DNA of 23,166 bases, taken from positions 1 through 23,166 of the forward strand of contig JAISSA010000183.1 in NCBI GenBank assembly GCA_031273365.1, written 5' to 3'. Numbering within the stretch: the first letter of the stretch is position 1; each line of letters starts with the position of its first letter. The DNA comes from Synergistaceae bacterium (GTDB lineage Bacteria > Synergistota > Synergistia > Synergistales > Aminobacteriaceae). Positions 1-8,120 of the stretch are shown here, piece by piece. The notes beneath the pieces are model-generated. The model saw only the letters and a list, made by a program, of their open reading frames with translations, did no database searches and was not told the DNA's origin. Made by a program: the position numbers and the translations under genes.

Positions 1-351
1 TATGGCTTTACCTGCCTCACAAATCATACCAAATTCCATGATGGCGAGAATGGAAAAATCCTGGCCGAGGTCGACGTGCTTTTGAACAACCGCGATTTCG
101 TGATGGCCGTGGAGGTGAAAGCCCAGCCCACCGAAGAGCATGTCCGGGAACATGTCCAGCGCATGGAGATTCTCCGGCGCTACGCCGACGCCCACGGAGA
201 CGGGAGGAAATACATCGGGGCCATAGCCGGGGCGATCATGAACGAACAGGTGAAACGCTACGCCGTCAAAAGCGGGTTCTATATAATAGAACAAAGCGGC
301 GACACCGTGAAGATTGACACGCCCGAAGGCTTCAAACCCCGAGAGTGGTAA
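1..351 (+). CDS. C-terminal part of a PD-(D/E)XK nuclease-like protein (N-terminus outside window)
   Basis: The reading frame is open from base 1 to the TAA at 349-351, so the gene starts before the window; about 116 residues are visible. They carry a nuclease-like core: an Asp in AEVDVLL (residues 23-29), then the Glu and Lys of VEVKAQ about 13 residues later, which is the D...ExK pattern of PD-(D/E)XK folds. The ending, a GFYIIEQ strand then DTVKIDTPEGFKPREW, resembles a family I remember from Synergistota and spirochaete genomes, whose complete members have an N-terminal coiled coil and are roughly twice this length. No partner gene or target is evident, and the natural role of the family is not established to my knowledge. 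The following mobB has its own ribosome site, so the two need not be functionally linked. Confidence 0.7.
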   Translation, partial: YGFTCLTNHTKFHDGENGKILAEVDVLLNNRDFVMAVEVKAQPTEEHVREHVQRMEILRRYADAHGDGRKYIGAIAGAIMNEQVKRYAVKSGFYIIEQSGDTVKIDTPEGFKPREW

Positions 352-443
352 GTGCGGTCTTTTTGCGGCCCCATTGTCCCGTACCGACCTCTAAAAGAGT
401 TTATGACGGAGCAGGAACCGAAACGCGAAGGAGAGAAAAGCTC

Positions 444-1007
444 GTGGGGGAATTTTGTCAGTGCTTTGCGCCGCCTGTCATTGCCGTGTGCGGCACAAAA
501 AAATCCGGCAAGACGACGCTGATCTCCCATATTTTGCCGCTTCTTCGGGAAAGGGAAATGAGGGTGGCCGTCATCAAGCACGACGGGCATGACTTCGATC
601 CCGACGTGAAGGGGACCGACAGTTACAGGTTGCGTATGGCCGGCGCTTCGGGCGTAGCCGTGTACTCTCGAAGCAGGTTCATGGTCGTGCGCGAGGAAGA
701 AGCCTCCGTCGAGCGCATGATCGCCTGCTTCCGGGACATGGACCTGATCCTGCTGGAGGGAGGTAAAAACTCGCCCTACCCCAAGCTGCAGGTGGTGCAC
801 CCCGGGAGCTCAGAGGGGATTCTCTGCGATCCTCGAACCCTCCTGGCCCTCTGTTCCGAGGTTCCCCTGCGGATCGGGGACGTTCCGTGTCTGCACCCGA
901 CGGACTGGAGGGGCATCACGGAGGTTATTCTGCGATTCTGCGCCGCTCTGCGTAACCCGCAGCCCGGGCCGGCGCAATCATCTCCAGATAGTCGTCACGG
1001 GTGTTGA
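444..1007 (+). CDS. mobB: Molybdopterin-guanine dinucleotide biosynthesis adaptor protein MobB
   Basis: MobB is a GTP-binding partner of MobA in attaching GMP to molybdopterin, the last step towards bis-MGD cofactor. The protein has a P-loop GTKKSGKTTL at residues 17-26 and the typical downstream block VIKHDGHDFD with a following GTDSYRLR and AGASG. I chose the GTG at 444 because AAGGAGAG lies at 427-434, nine bases upstream, and the P-loop then falls near the N-terminus as in known MobB. The open frame extends back to a GTG at 345, but that stretch lacks family features. The product is 187 residues, close to the usual 160-175. The last 27 or so codons (from 925) run over the end of the convergent mobA, and this Pro/Ser-rich tail looks non-conserved. 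Confidence 0.9.
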   Translation: MGEFCQCFAPPVIAVCGTKKSGKTTLISHILPLLREREMRVAVIKHDGHDFDPDVKGTDSYRLRMAGASGVAVYSRSRFMVVREEEASVERMIACFRDMDLILLEGGKNSPYPKLQVVHPGSSEGILCDPRTLLALCSEVPLRIGDVPCLHPTDWRGITEVILRFCAALRNPQPGPAQSSPDSRHGC

Positions 1008-1524
1008 AGTTCCTGAGCTCCGCGGCCTGCTCCGGGGAGAGCGTGAAGTATCGGGTCCTGACCCGCTCGCAGGCCAGGGTGATTTTGTATTGTCCGTTCT
1101 CCGCCTGCTCCCTTAAAATCGGGATCATGCTTCTGTGATAGACGCCGCAGAGAGGGTGAAGACGCCCGTCGCTCTCCGCCGCCACGCAACACGGGTACCC
1201 CTCCGCCGCCCTGCACAGGCTGGCGACCAGGTCGACGCTCAGCAATGGGGTGTCGCAGGCCGTTACGAACAGGTATTCGTCCCAGCTCGCCATCAGAGAG
1301 GTGTAAATTCCTCCGATGGGGCCCACGCCGGGGAGGAGGTCGGGGACCTTCACGCATGGGATCGACGCGTATCGATCCCCGTCGGCCGTGGAGATGAAAA
1401 GATTTCTGAAAATGGACAGGGTCCGGAGAATCGTCTCCAGGAAATTTTTCTCGCGCCACCTGAGGAGCGCCTTGTCCGTGCCCATGCGGCGGCTTTTCCC
1501 GCCGGCCAGCACGACAGCGCTCAT
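925..1524 (-). CDS. mobA: Molybdenum cofactor guanylyltransferase MobA
   Basis: MobA transfers GMP from GTP to Mo-molybdopterin in the cytoplasm. The signature LAGGKSRRMGTDKALL sits at residues 6-21, followed by GVGPIGG (about 66-72) and the metal-binding Asp of ACDTPLL (about residue 91). The 199-residue length is normal for the family. I chose the ATG at 1524, which puts the nucleotide loop directly at the N-terminus as in other MobA proteins. A TTG at 1548 would add eight residues but would start at the edge of a repeat element, and neither start has a strong ribosome site. The gene faces mobB and overlaps it by 83 bases. Together with moeA it fits the need of the two bis-MGD enzymes in this window. 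Confidence 0.9.
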   Translation of the reverse strand: MSAVVLAGGKSRRMGTDKALLRWREKNFLETILRTLSIFRNLFISTADGDRYASIPCVKVPDLLPGVGPIGGIYTSLMASWDEYLFVTACDTPLLSVDLVASLCRAAEGYPCCVAAESDGRLHPLCGVYHRSMIPILREQAENGQYKITLACERVRTRYFTLSPEQAAELRNFNTRDDYLEMIAPARAAGYAERRRIAE

Positions 1525-1538
1525 TTCGGCGGGCTCTA

Positions 1539-1616
1539 ATGGCGACAACTTAAAAACATGGGGCTCCGCCCCATACCCCGCAGGGGACTTAGTCCCCTGA
1601 CCCCGTTAATTTTTTC
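1539..1616. repeat. Interspersed palindromic repeat, copy A (terminator-like)
   Basis: Two perfect hairpins lie side by side: ATGGGGC/GCCCCAT (1558-1564 with 1568-1574, 3-base loop) and CAGGGGAC/GTCCCCTG (1581-1588 with 1592-1599, 3-base loop). On the minus strand the first hairpin is followed by TTTTT, and on the plus strand the second is followed by a T-run at 1610-1615. The element could therefore stop transcription in both directions, including the symporter transcript. An arm ATGGCGACAACTTAA at 1539-1553 matches 13 of 15 bases of the terminal repeat of copy D. Confidence 0.85.
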
Positions 1617-1659
1617 CGGTTGCTGCTGTGCATTTCTTTCATATTGCATTTCTTTCATT

Positions 1660-3042
1660 TCAGGTCTCGCTGGTTCCTGGCTTTTTCATCGCCAGGCCGA
1701 TGCCGAGGACGACGATATTGGCCGCCATGCCGGGGAACAGGGGGTCGACGGCGGGCAACGCGAACTTTCCCGCCAGCACGAACAGTGGGCCCGCGACCAT
1801 CGCAGCGATCGCGCATTCAGCGGAAATTCTGTTCTTCAGAAAGATGGCGGCGCAGAGCGGGCCGAAGGCAACAGCGCCCCGAAGCCCCATGGACAGAAAA
1901 CTCCAGCCCAGAATCAGCGAGCCGAGATTTCCCGTGGAGAAAAGAACCGCGCAGGCGAGAATCATCACGATGATCAGGCGGCTCATCAGGAGGTTGCGCC
2001 TGTCGGAGGCATTTTTGTTGATGTATACCCCGTATATGTCGTTGCCTATCATCGAGCTCAGGCCCAGCGCCATGCCGGCCCCCGTCCCGATCACCCCCAC
2101 CAGCAGCGTCGCCAGCGCCACGCCGCCGGCGAGAGGAGGCAGATGCCGCATGATGAACAGCGGCAGCGCGGAACCGGGGGCGATATCCGGGAAGTTGAGC
2201 TTCATGTACATGCCGACGAAGATGCCCGCAACCCCCACAAAAGGAATCAGCAGGGCGCTGGCCAGGATTCCGGCCCGCGATGCCCGCAGCGATCGCGCCG
2301 ATATCAGCGCCTGAATGTAGGACTGGGTGGTGAGAACGCCGACCACGAGGGAGAGCCCGGCCCCCATATCGACCGCAAAGCCCCGCGCGAACAGGTTGAA
2401 ATAGCGATCCGCCGGCAGCAGCGCGCGAAAGACGGAGATTCCCCCCTGCAGACGGACCGCCGTCACGCCGCAGACGGCGACCGACACGTACAGAAGCAGC
2501 GTCTTTGCCACGCCGACGTACCCGACGCCCCACACGCCGCCGAACACCACATACGCCAGCATCAGCAGCGCGATCACAAAGGTGGAGGCGAGCGCCCCCA
2601 TTCCGCTCACGGACGTAATCAGCGCGACGCCGGAAAGGACCTGCGAGACGATGCTGAGAAAGCTGCCCATGGAGGTCAGCAGGGTCGCGACCGTACTCGA
2701 GCTTTGCCCATACTCGCGGGCGAAAATCTGCGGCATGGTGCTGATGCCGCTTTCATACAGAGGCCCTGAAAAGCAGACGGCGAGCGCCAGACAGCCCAGA
2801 CCGCCGCCGAGGGTGAACCACCACGCCGAAAAACCGTAGCTGAAGGCCAGCTGCGCCGTCCCGATCGTCGAGGCGCCGCCCACCAGCGTGCCGATCATCG
2901 ATCCCATAACGATCCCCGCGCCCGCCCTTCGTCCCCCCGTGTTGAAGTCGCCGGCCGTCCTCACTCTTTTGCTCGAATAAATCCCGACGGCGGTAATCAG
3001 GACCAGCACCGCCACAGCCCCCACATAATGCAGCACCGACAT
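1660..3042 (-). CDS. Sodium:solute symporter (SSS family), substrate unknown
   Basis: This is a 460-residue integral membrane protein with about 12-13 hydrophobic segments, the normal size for sodium-coupled SSS transporters (relatives of proline and pantothenate permeases). The N-terminal part, with SSKRVRTAGDFNTGGRR (about 23-39) and the Gly-rich segment MGSMIGTLVGGASTIGTAQ, is characteristic of the family. The ATG at 3042 has GAGGAG nine bases upstream. The substrate cannot be read from the sequence. The gene lies between moeA and mobA on the same strand, 89 bases after moeA and followed by repeat copy A, so it may be co-transcribed with moeA. There is no family precedent that I know of for SSS proteins carrying molybdate, so an organic solute is more likely. 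Confidence 0.85.
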   Translation of the reverse strand: MSVLHYVGAVAVLVLITAVGIYSSKRVRTAGDFNTGGRRAGAGIVMGSMIGTLVGGASTIGTAQLAFSYGFSAWWFTLGGGLGCLALAVCFSGPLYESGISTMPQIFAREYGQSSSTVATLLTSMGSFLSIVSQVLSGVALITSVSGMGALASTFVIALLMLAYVVFGGVWGVGYVGVAKTLLLYVSVAVCGVTAVRLQGGISVFRALLPADRYFNLFARGFAVDMGAGLSLVVGVLTTQSYIQALISARSLRASRAGILASALLIPFVGVAGIFVGMYMKLNFPDIAPGSALPLFIMRHLPPLAGGVALATLLVGVIGTGAGMALGLSSMIGNDIYGVYINKNASDRRNLLMSRLIIVMILACAVLFSTGNLGSLILGWSFLSMGLRGAVAFGPLCAAIFLKNRISAECAIAAMVAGPLFVLAGKFALPAVDPLFPGMAANIVVLGIGLAMKKPGTSET

Positions 3043-3131
3043 TTTTCACGTCTCCTCGAGTCGACCCCTTCCTCAGATTTTGGAACGGGAAGTTTTCTGA
3101 AAAGTTCGCCCGCAGGCGCAAAAACAGGACA

Positions 3132-4370
3132 TCACCGGCCCGGAGCGAACAGCACCGCCTCCACAGTCTCGCCCCGCCCCAGTCGCGGGGTTCCGGCCGG
3201 AATGTCGATCAGGCAGTTGCAGTTCACAAGGGAGGAGAGCATACCGGGAGAGTGCCCCTTTTTGGGAACGAAAACACGCTCCCCCTCGATACGGGCCCGC
3301 AGAAAACGCCGTATTTCGCTGGGCTTATCGAAGTCATCCGCCATGACCGCCTTCACCTTCGAGGGCAGGTGCGCCGTCTCCCCCGCCAGCTTTCTCAGGA
3401 CCGGCACGGCCAGCAGTTCAAAGGTGGCGTACGCCGCAAAGGGGTTGCCCGAAAGGCAGAGCAGCAGCTTTCCGTCCTTTTCGAGCGCCATTGCAGCCCC
3501 TCCGGGCTTGAGCGCCAGTCCGTGGAAGAGGCGTCCCGCGCCCATCATTTCTCCCGCCTGCGGCATACAGTCGAAGGCTCCGACCGATACCCCGCCCGTC
3601 GAGACCAGCAGATCGCACTCCGGCAGAAACCTTTCCATCGCCCCGGCAAGTTCCCGCGGATCGTCGCGGAGGATGACGCCGGGAACGACCCGCGCTCCGA
3701 CCTCCCGGGCCCTCGACGCGAGGGTGACGCCGTTGCCGTCGTAAATTTTTCCGGGCTCCGGCGGCGTCCCGGCGGCGAGAAGTTCGCTGCCGGTGGACAG
3801 GACGCATATGGAGGGGCGGGGGAATAGTTTTACGGAGCTTTGCCCCTGCCCGGCAAGAAGGCCCAGCCTGACGCCGTCCAGCCGGTCCCCCCGCCGCGTC
3901 AGGATTTGCCCGCACCGAAAGTCCTCTCCGCGGACGCAATAATTCTCGTATTCTCCGTGAGAACGGAAAATCCGCACGAATCCTTTTTTAAACGCATCCC
4001 CCTGGTCGGTGTCTTCCTGCCGCACGACGCAGGTCGCGTTTTGAGGGAGAAGCGAGCCGGTCATCACCCTGACCGCTTCTCCCCGCGAAATAGCCCCCGC
4101 CGGCACGTCGCCGGCGGCAAGGCTTTCCGCCACGCGGAGCGTCACGGGGGCCTCCCGGCAGGCGCACGCGATATCGCGATGGTCCACCGCGTAACCGTCC
4201 AGCGGCGAACGATCGAAAGGAGGCTGATCGACGAGGGCGCGGACGTCCTCGAAAGCGACGCGCCCCAGCGCCTCGAAGAGCGGCGCGCTTTCGGCGATAT
4301 TCCGGGGGGTCGTTTTTTCCAGCAGCAGCTCCAGCGCATGTTCGAACGGCATCAGCCTCTTTGTGTCCAT
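3132..4370 (-). CDS. moeA: Molybdopterin molybdenumtransferase MoeA
   Basis: MoeA inserts molybdenum into adenylylated molybdopterin. Visible family motifs, numbered from the chosen start, are PPFDRSPLDGYA (50-61, with the catalytic-type Asp58 equivalent to E. coli Asp59), RVMTGSLLP (101-109), LSTGSELLA (191-199), STGGVSVGAFD (257-267), KPGG (288-291) and LSGNP (306-310). The length of 412 residues is typical. The open frame reaches upstream to an ATG at 4442, but the extra 24 residues would be encoded partly by repeat copy B, so I placed the start at the ATG at 4370, with a GGAAG about 11 bases before it. Met7 (ATG at 4352) is an alternative with AGAGG close upstream. It lies downstream of the transhydroxylase-like operon, separated by a repeat. 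Confidence 0.92.
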   Translation of the reverse strand: MDTKRLMPFEHALELLLEKTTPRNIAESAPLFEALGRVAFEDVRALVDQPPFDRSPLDGYAVDHRDIACACREAPVTLRVAESLAAGDVPAGAISRGEAVRVMTGSLLPQNATCVVRQEDTDQGDAFKKGFVRIFRSHGEYENYCVRGEDFRCGQILTRRGDRLDGVRLGLLAGQGQSSVKLFPRPSICVLSTGSELLAAGTPPEPGKIYDGNGVTLASRAREVGARVVPGVILRDDPRELAGAMERFLPECDLLVSTGGVSVGAFDCMPQAGEMMGAGRLFHGLALKPGGAAMALEKDGKLLLCLSGNPFAAYATFELLAVPVLRKLAGETAHLPSKVKAVMADDFDKPSEIRRFLRARIEGERVFVPKKGHSPGMLSSLVNCNCLIDIPAGTPRLGRGETVEAVLFAPGR

Positions 4371-4402
4371 CTCCCGATTCACTTCCAGATTTAAATTTAC
4401 TA

Positions 4403-4476
4403 ACGTCAGGAACTTAAGAAAAACCATGGGGCTCCGCCCCATACCCCGCAGGGGCCTTAGGCCCCTGACCCCGTTA
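4403..4476. repeat. Interspersed palindromic repeat, copy B (terminator-like)
   Basis: Same design as copy A: ATGGGGC/GCCCCAT at 4426-4432 with 4436-4442, and CAGGGGCC/GGCCCCTG at 4449-4456 with 4460-4467. Compared with copy A the second stem carries a paired change (A-T to C-G), so pairing is kept. The left arm at 4403-4417 matches 12 of 15 bases of the copy D terminal repeat. It sits just after the stop codon of the transhydroxylase small-subunit gene and could terminate that operon on the minus strand, where the first hairpin is followed by TTTTTCTT. Confidence 0.85.
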
Positions 4477-4511
4477 TTGAAATTCGCTTCGGTACATTAC
4501 CGCTTTCTCCA

Positions 4512-5381
4512 TTACTCTTTCTCCAGCCAGGTCATCGCCACGTAATGGTCGCTTTCGGTCCGCGCGGTACAGTGGACCGGTTTATGGCCCTCGTGCAGAA
4601 TCTCTATTTGGATGGTTTTATCTTTGGGCAGCCACTCCACTTCCCAGTCCCCGAAGTAATTGGTCTCCGTCTCCCAGGACTCCCCGGTCTCCTCGCAGGT
4701 CAGTCGGACCTTCGCGCCGATGCAGACCTCCTCCTCTTCCTTTGGATAATACACCGTCCCCGCCAGAAATACGGTGGGAACGTTCAGGTGCACCACGCCG
4801 GTTTCCTGCCCCAGCAGCGGTTCGAGCTGCGTGACCCTGCCTTCGGCGATGCGCTTCGCGATCTCGCTTTCCGGGTCGTCCAGGTCGCCGAAAACCAGAG
4901 CCCTGTTGGGACAGGCCTCCACGCAGCGGGGAACCTTCAGCCCGGGGTCGCCCAGGTGCGAAAGGTAATTCGGGTCGTCCAGAAGCTCCGCGCACATCGT
5001 GCATTTTTGCGGCAGACTCAGTTCCTCGTTCCAGTAAACCGCGTGAATCGGACACGCGTCCACAATGGCCCTCTGTCCCTTCGCCTTCTCCGGATCGATG
5101 ATGACGATCCCGTCGGGACGTTTGTACGCCGCTCCATCCTTCGCCGCCCTCAGGCAGGCGGGCTCCCCGCAGTGAGAACAGGGTGTGGGAACCGTCGCCG
5201 TTTTGATCCGGCGGGAGCTGTCGCCTCTTTCCCACTCCCGAATGTCCATCCAAAATTGCCCCATCATGGGCTGCGGCGCCGAAAGCGCCGTGCCGTGCCC
5301 GCAGTGTTCGTCCTTACAGGCGGTAAAACAGCAGTAACAGGCCATGCATAACCGGGAATCGATCGCTATGCCCAATCTCAC
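4512..5381 (-). CDS. athS: Ferredoxin-type small subunit of a pyrogallol/phloroglucinol transhydroxylase-like molybdoenzyme
   Basis: A 289-residue iron-sulfur subunit. Cluster cysteines are Cys12/15/18/22, Cys68/71/76 with Cys110, and Cys127/130/153/157. That is 12 ligands for three [4Fe-4S] clusters, not the 16 of DmsB or NrfC. Residue 80 (Ala) replaces the usual fourth Cys of the second motif, and only the last Cys of the third motif (Cys110) is kept. Residues from about 200 to 289 form a Cys-poor beta-rich domain (TVFLAGTVYYP, then strand-like repeats) resembling a Cna-B/Greek-key domain. Three clusters plus such a C-terminal domain is what I recall for the Pelobacter acidigallici transhydroxylase small subunit (about 274 residues). 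The ATG overlaps the stop of the large-subunit gene by four bases (ATGA), indicating tight coupling. The symbol follows the Pelobacter gene and is from memory. Confidence 0.8.
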   Translation of the reverse strand: MRLGIAIDSRLCMACYCCFTACKDEHCGHGTALSAPQPMMGQFWMDIREWERGDSSRRIKTATVPTPCSHCGEPACLRAAKDGAAYKRPDGIVIIDPEKAKGQRAIVDACPIHAVYWNEELSLPQKCTMCAELLDDPNYLSHLGDPGLKVPRCVEACPNRALVFGDLDDPESEIAKRIAEGRVTQLEPLLGQETGVVHLNVPTVFLAGTVYYPKEEEEVCIGAKVRLTCEETGESWETETNYFGDWEVEWLPKDKTIQIEILHEGHKPVHCTARTESDHYVAMTWLEKE

Positions 5382-8086
5382 TTTACCGTCGCCTCCTCTC
5401 CTGACAGGTGGCGGCGGGTTTTTGTCCGGATTTTCGTCTGAATCGAGACGAAGCCGTGACCGCTGATGATCTCCGCGCAGGTCTCGGCGTCAGGGCCCTC
5501 TGTCCGGGCAATCGCGTCCAGTTTATGCTCGAAGCCCTGATTGTCCGGTATCGGACCTTCATATTTGCAGATATCGATCAGAGCGGAGTTCGGCGCCATC
5601 CCAGGCACTTTGTCCCCGATCAGCCTGCCCGGCGTCAGGATGTTGACGCAGCCGCCGATCTCCAGTTCTCCTGATTTCATGAAAGGCTCTCCCGATTGCA
5701 CGGGGTTGTAGATTCCCGAGGAGCCGTAGGCGTGGATCGTGTTTTCTTCCACTCTGCGGGTAATGTGCGCCACGCACGCCACGCTGCCCCTTTCATTGAA
5801 CAGCAGCACCAGGTCGCCCTCCCTGATTCCCTTTTCCGCGGCTTTTTTCGGGTGCATCCTCGCGATCAGGTAGGGGTTCCCATTGATATATCTGCGGTTT
5901 TCCGGGATTTCCCAGATCCACGGCGTGGAGGAATTGTGCTGCGTGTGGTAGTCAAACCGGGGGTGAGGCGAGATTAAATGGAAGGGATATTTCCCCGCCT
6001 TGATGGAATGATGACCCTCCCAGCTGTATTTGTACGCGGCGATGGGGCTGCGGGCCTCGTCGTCCGGCGCCCAGTACAGCAGGGATTCGGAGACGAACTC
6101 GAACTTGCCGGTGAAGGTCCCCAGCTTCCCCTCCTCCTGAAACGGCTTGTGGTTCGGCGTGTCGCAGGGGTACCCCTCCGCGAACCAGCGGAACCCGTAA
6201 TGGCGTTCCCGGTCTTCGGGAACTCCTGCCACATAGTAGCCCTTTCGGGTGAAATCCTCCCAGCTGATCCTGTCCCGCAGGTCGGATTTTTCCCAGAACC
6301 GTTTGCACCAGTCCAGCTCCGTGCGGCCTTCCGTGTATTTTTCGCCCCAGCCCAGCTTCTCCGCCAGATGGGAAAATATCCAGTAGTCCGAGCGCGACTC
6401 CCACAGCGGTTCGATCGCTTTGTCCTGAAACACCACCACCTGCCAGTTGTTGCCGGTCTGCGAGTGGGACTGGTAGCCGCCGTTTCCGGAGTTGCACATC
6501 TCCCCGATGTCGCAGCGCTCCAGGTTGGTGCAGGCGGGCAGGATGACGTCCGCGAAACGGGCCTCGCCGTGAAAATGGATGTCCTGGTTCACGACGAACT
6601 CCAGCTCCGGGCTTCTGTACATCCGCGCCCATTTGTTGGTGTCCAGCATCGTTCCCATAAACGTGCCGCCGTAGCGGTAGAACATGTGGACCCTGTTGCA
6701 GCCCGGCTCGGGATAGATGTGCTTCGTGAACTCCAGATCGATCCCGCCGCCGCAAAATCCCTCGCCGTACCATTCGTAGTGCCCGTCCAGGATCGCGTCG
6801 GGCAGGTTGGGGCGATACAGCTTCTGCGTGACGCAGTTTACCGCCGTGTGGTCCGCCACGGGCTGGTTGGCGATCTGCGCCAGAGGGTCGGAATAGCCCC
6901 CGAACCAGAAATCGTAGTCCATGGGCGCTCCGGTGGTCCCCGACCAGATATTCTGTCCCGGCTTTCCCATCCCCTGCATGGCGAAAAGCTGGCACATCAG
7001 GCGCGCGAACTCCGTCCCGTTCGCGGTGCGGCAGACCCCGCCGAATCCGCCCCTCATGCCCGAACCGCCCATGGTCTTCGTGGAGGCCCAGCGACGCGCC
7101 AGCGCTTTGATGTCCGCCGCCGGAACGCCGGTCTCCGCCTCGGCCCATTTGGGGGTTTTGGGGGTACGGTCCACGCCCCTGCCCAGAATCTGATCCGCCC
7201 ATTCGTCGAAACGGTGGGCGTGTTTTTCGATGTACTCCCTGTCGTACGTTCCCTCGGTCAGCCAGACGTACGCGATGGCCTCGCAAAGGGCCGCGTCCGT
7301 GCCCGGGCGGGGAGCAATCCATTTGTCCGCCTGCTTCACCGCGGAGAAGTTGTTGAAGGGGTCGATGTAAATGAACTGCACGCCCATGTCCTTCAGCCAG
7401 TGCCGCCACATGGTGGACTCGTGGGCGGCGTAACCGCCCCGGGTGGTGTCGGGATCGTGGGACCACATGATCATGGTCTCCACGTTTTGCAGCGCGTCCT
7501 CCAGGAGGTCGAAGGCCTCCGTTCCCCCCAGCCGCCAGTAGTAGCCGTAGGTGTGCGGCGCGCCCCAGGTAAAGCCCTCCCAGGAGTCCGGGTTGTCCAG
7601 AATCTGCGTGTAGCCCAGCATTTTGAAAAAACGCGCAAAAGCGCTCAGTTTATAGCCCAGCAGCCCCCAGCTGTGATGGGAACTCGTGATCGCCGTCACC
7701 GATTCTTTACCGTAAGTGCCCTGCACCCGCTCGATCTCCCGGGCCACCAGGCTCAGCGCCTCGTCCCAGGAGGCCCTGCGATAGCCGGACTTCCCCCGAT
7801 TCTCCGCGTTGCGGTTCTGTCCGTCCGGAGTTTCCACAAAATCCTCCCGGATCATGGGATAGCGGATCCTGTCGTAGGAGTAGACCCGGTTTTTTTCCGT
7901 CAGGGCGATAAATGCCGCCGTGGACTTTCGATAGGGGGTGTATTCCTTCCCCCTGGCTTTGATGACCCACCCCGGCGGGTCGGTTTTGTCGAAAATGATC
8001 GGCCGGATTCGCCGAATCACGCCGTCCTCCGTATGGACCGCCACGGGGCCGCCGACGCAGATGCTGCAGGTTATCTTTTCCGCCAA
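5378..8086 (-). CDS. athL: Large molybdopterin subunit of a pyrogallol/phloroglucinol transhydroxylase-like enzyme
   Basis: A 902-residue bis-MGD molybdoenzyme of the DMSO reductase superfamily, cytoplasmic, with no Tat signal. The N-terminus has only Cys7 and Cys10 and lacks the rest of the usual four-Cys cluster motif, as in Pelobacter transhydroxylase, whose large subunit has no Fe-S cluster. His137, Tyr145, Asp167, Ser168 and Trp169 (in SSHHSWG, GYK and NPDSWEG) fall exactly seven residues before the positions I remember for the Pelobacter enzyme: His144, Tyr152, Asp174, the Mo ligand Ser175 and Trp176. Tyr398 is close to its Tyr404. The length is similar (875 there). The start is a TTG with GGGAGGGG six bases upstream. 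The known reaction is transfer of a hydroxyl between trihydroxybenzenes without net redox change; the substrate here may differ. Other members of the superfamily remain possible. Confidence 0.8.
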   Translation of the reverse strand: MAEKITCSICVGGPVAVHTEDGVIRRIRPIIFDKTDPPGWVIKARGKEYTPYRKSTAAFIALTEKNRVYSYDRIRYPMIREDFVETPDGQNRNAENRGKSGYRRASWDEALSLVAREIERVQGTYGKESVTAITSSHHSWGLLGYKLSAFARFFKMLGYTQILDNPDSWEGFTWGAPHTYGYYWRLGGTEAFDLLEDALQNVETMIMWSHDPDTTRGGYAAHESTMWRHWLKDMGVQFIYIDPFNNFSAVKQADKWIAPRPGTDAALCEAIAYVWLTEGTYDREYIEKHAHRFDEWADQILGRGVDRTPKTPKWAEAETGVPAADIKALARRWASTKTMGGSGMRGGFGGVCRTANGTEFARLMCQLFAMQGMGKPGQNIWSGTTGAPMDYDFWFGGYSDPLAQIANQPVADHTAVNCVTQKLYRPNLPDAILDGHYEWYGEGFCGGGIDLEFTKHIYPEPGCNRVHMFYRYGGTFMGTMLDTNKWARMYRSPELEFVVNQDIHFHGEARFADVILPACTNLERCDIGEMCNSGNGGYQSHSQTGNNWQVVVFQDKAIEPLWESRSDYWIFSHLAEKLGWGEKYTEGRTELDWCKRFWEKSDLRDRISWEDFTRKGYYVAGVPEDRERHYGFRWFAEGYPCDTPNHKPFQEEGKLGTFTGKFEFVSESLLYWAPDDEARSPIAAYKYSWEGHHSIKAGKYPFHLISPHPRFDYHTQHNSSTPWIWEIPENRRYINGNPYLIARMHPKKAAEKGIREGDLVLLFNERGSVACVAHITRRVEENTIHAYGSSGIYNPVQSGEPFMKSGELEIGGCVNILTPGRLIGDKVPGMAPNSALIDICKYEGPIPDNQGFEHKLDAIARTEGPDAETCAEIISGHGFVSIQTKIRTKTRRHLSGEEATVK

Positions 8087-8120
8087 AGTGCTCCCCTCCC
8101 GTTCATGTGTTGCCGTCCAT

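Noticed and set aside
345..443. Longer MobB start at the GTG at 345
   Set aside because: It would overlap the preceding gene and add non-conserved residues, whereas the GTG at 444 has a strong ribosome site and correct P-loop spacing.
4371..4442. N-terminal extension of MoeA starting at 4442
   Set aside because: The extra codons are partly made of repeat copy B, and the conserved protein begins at the ATG at 4370.
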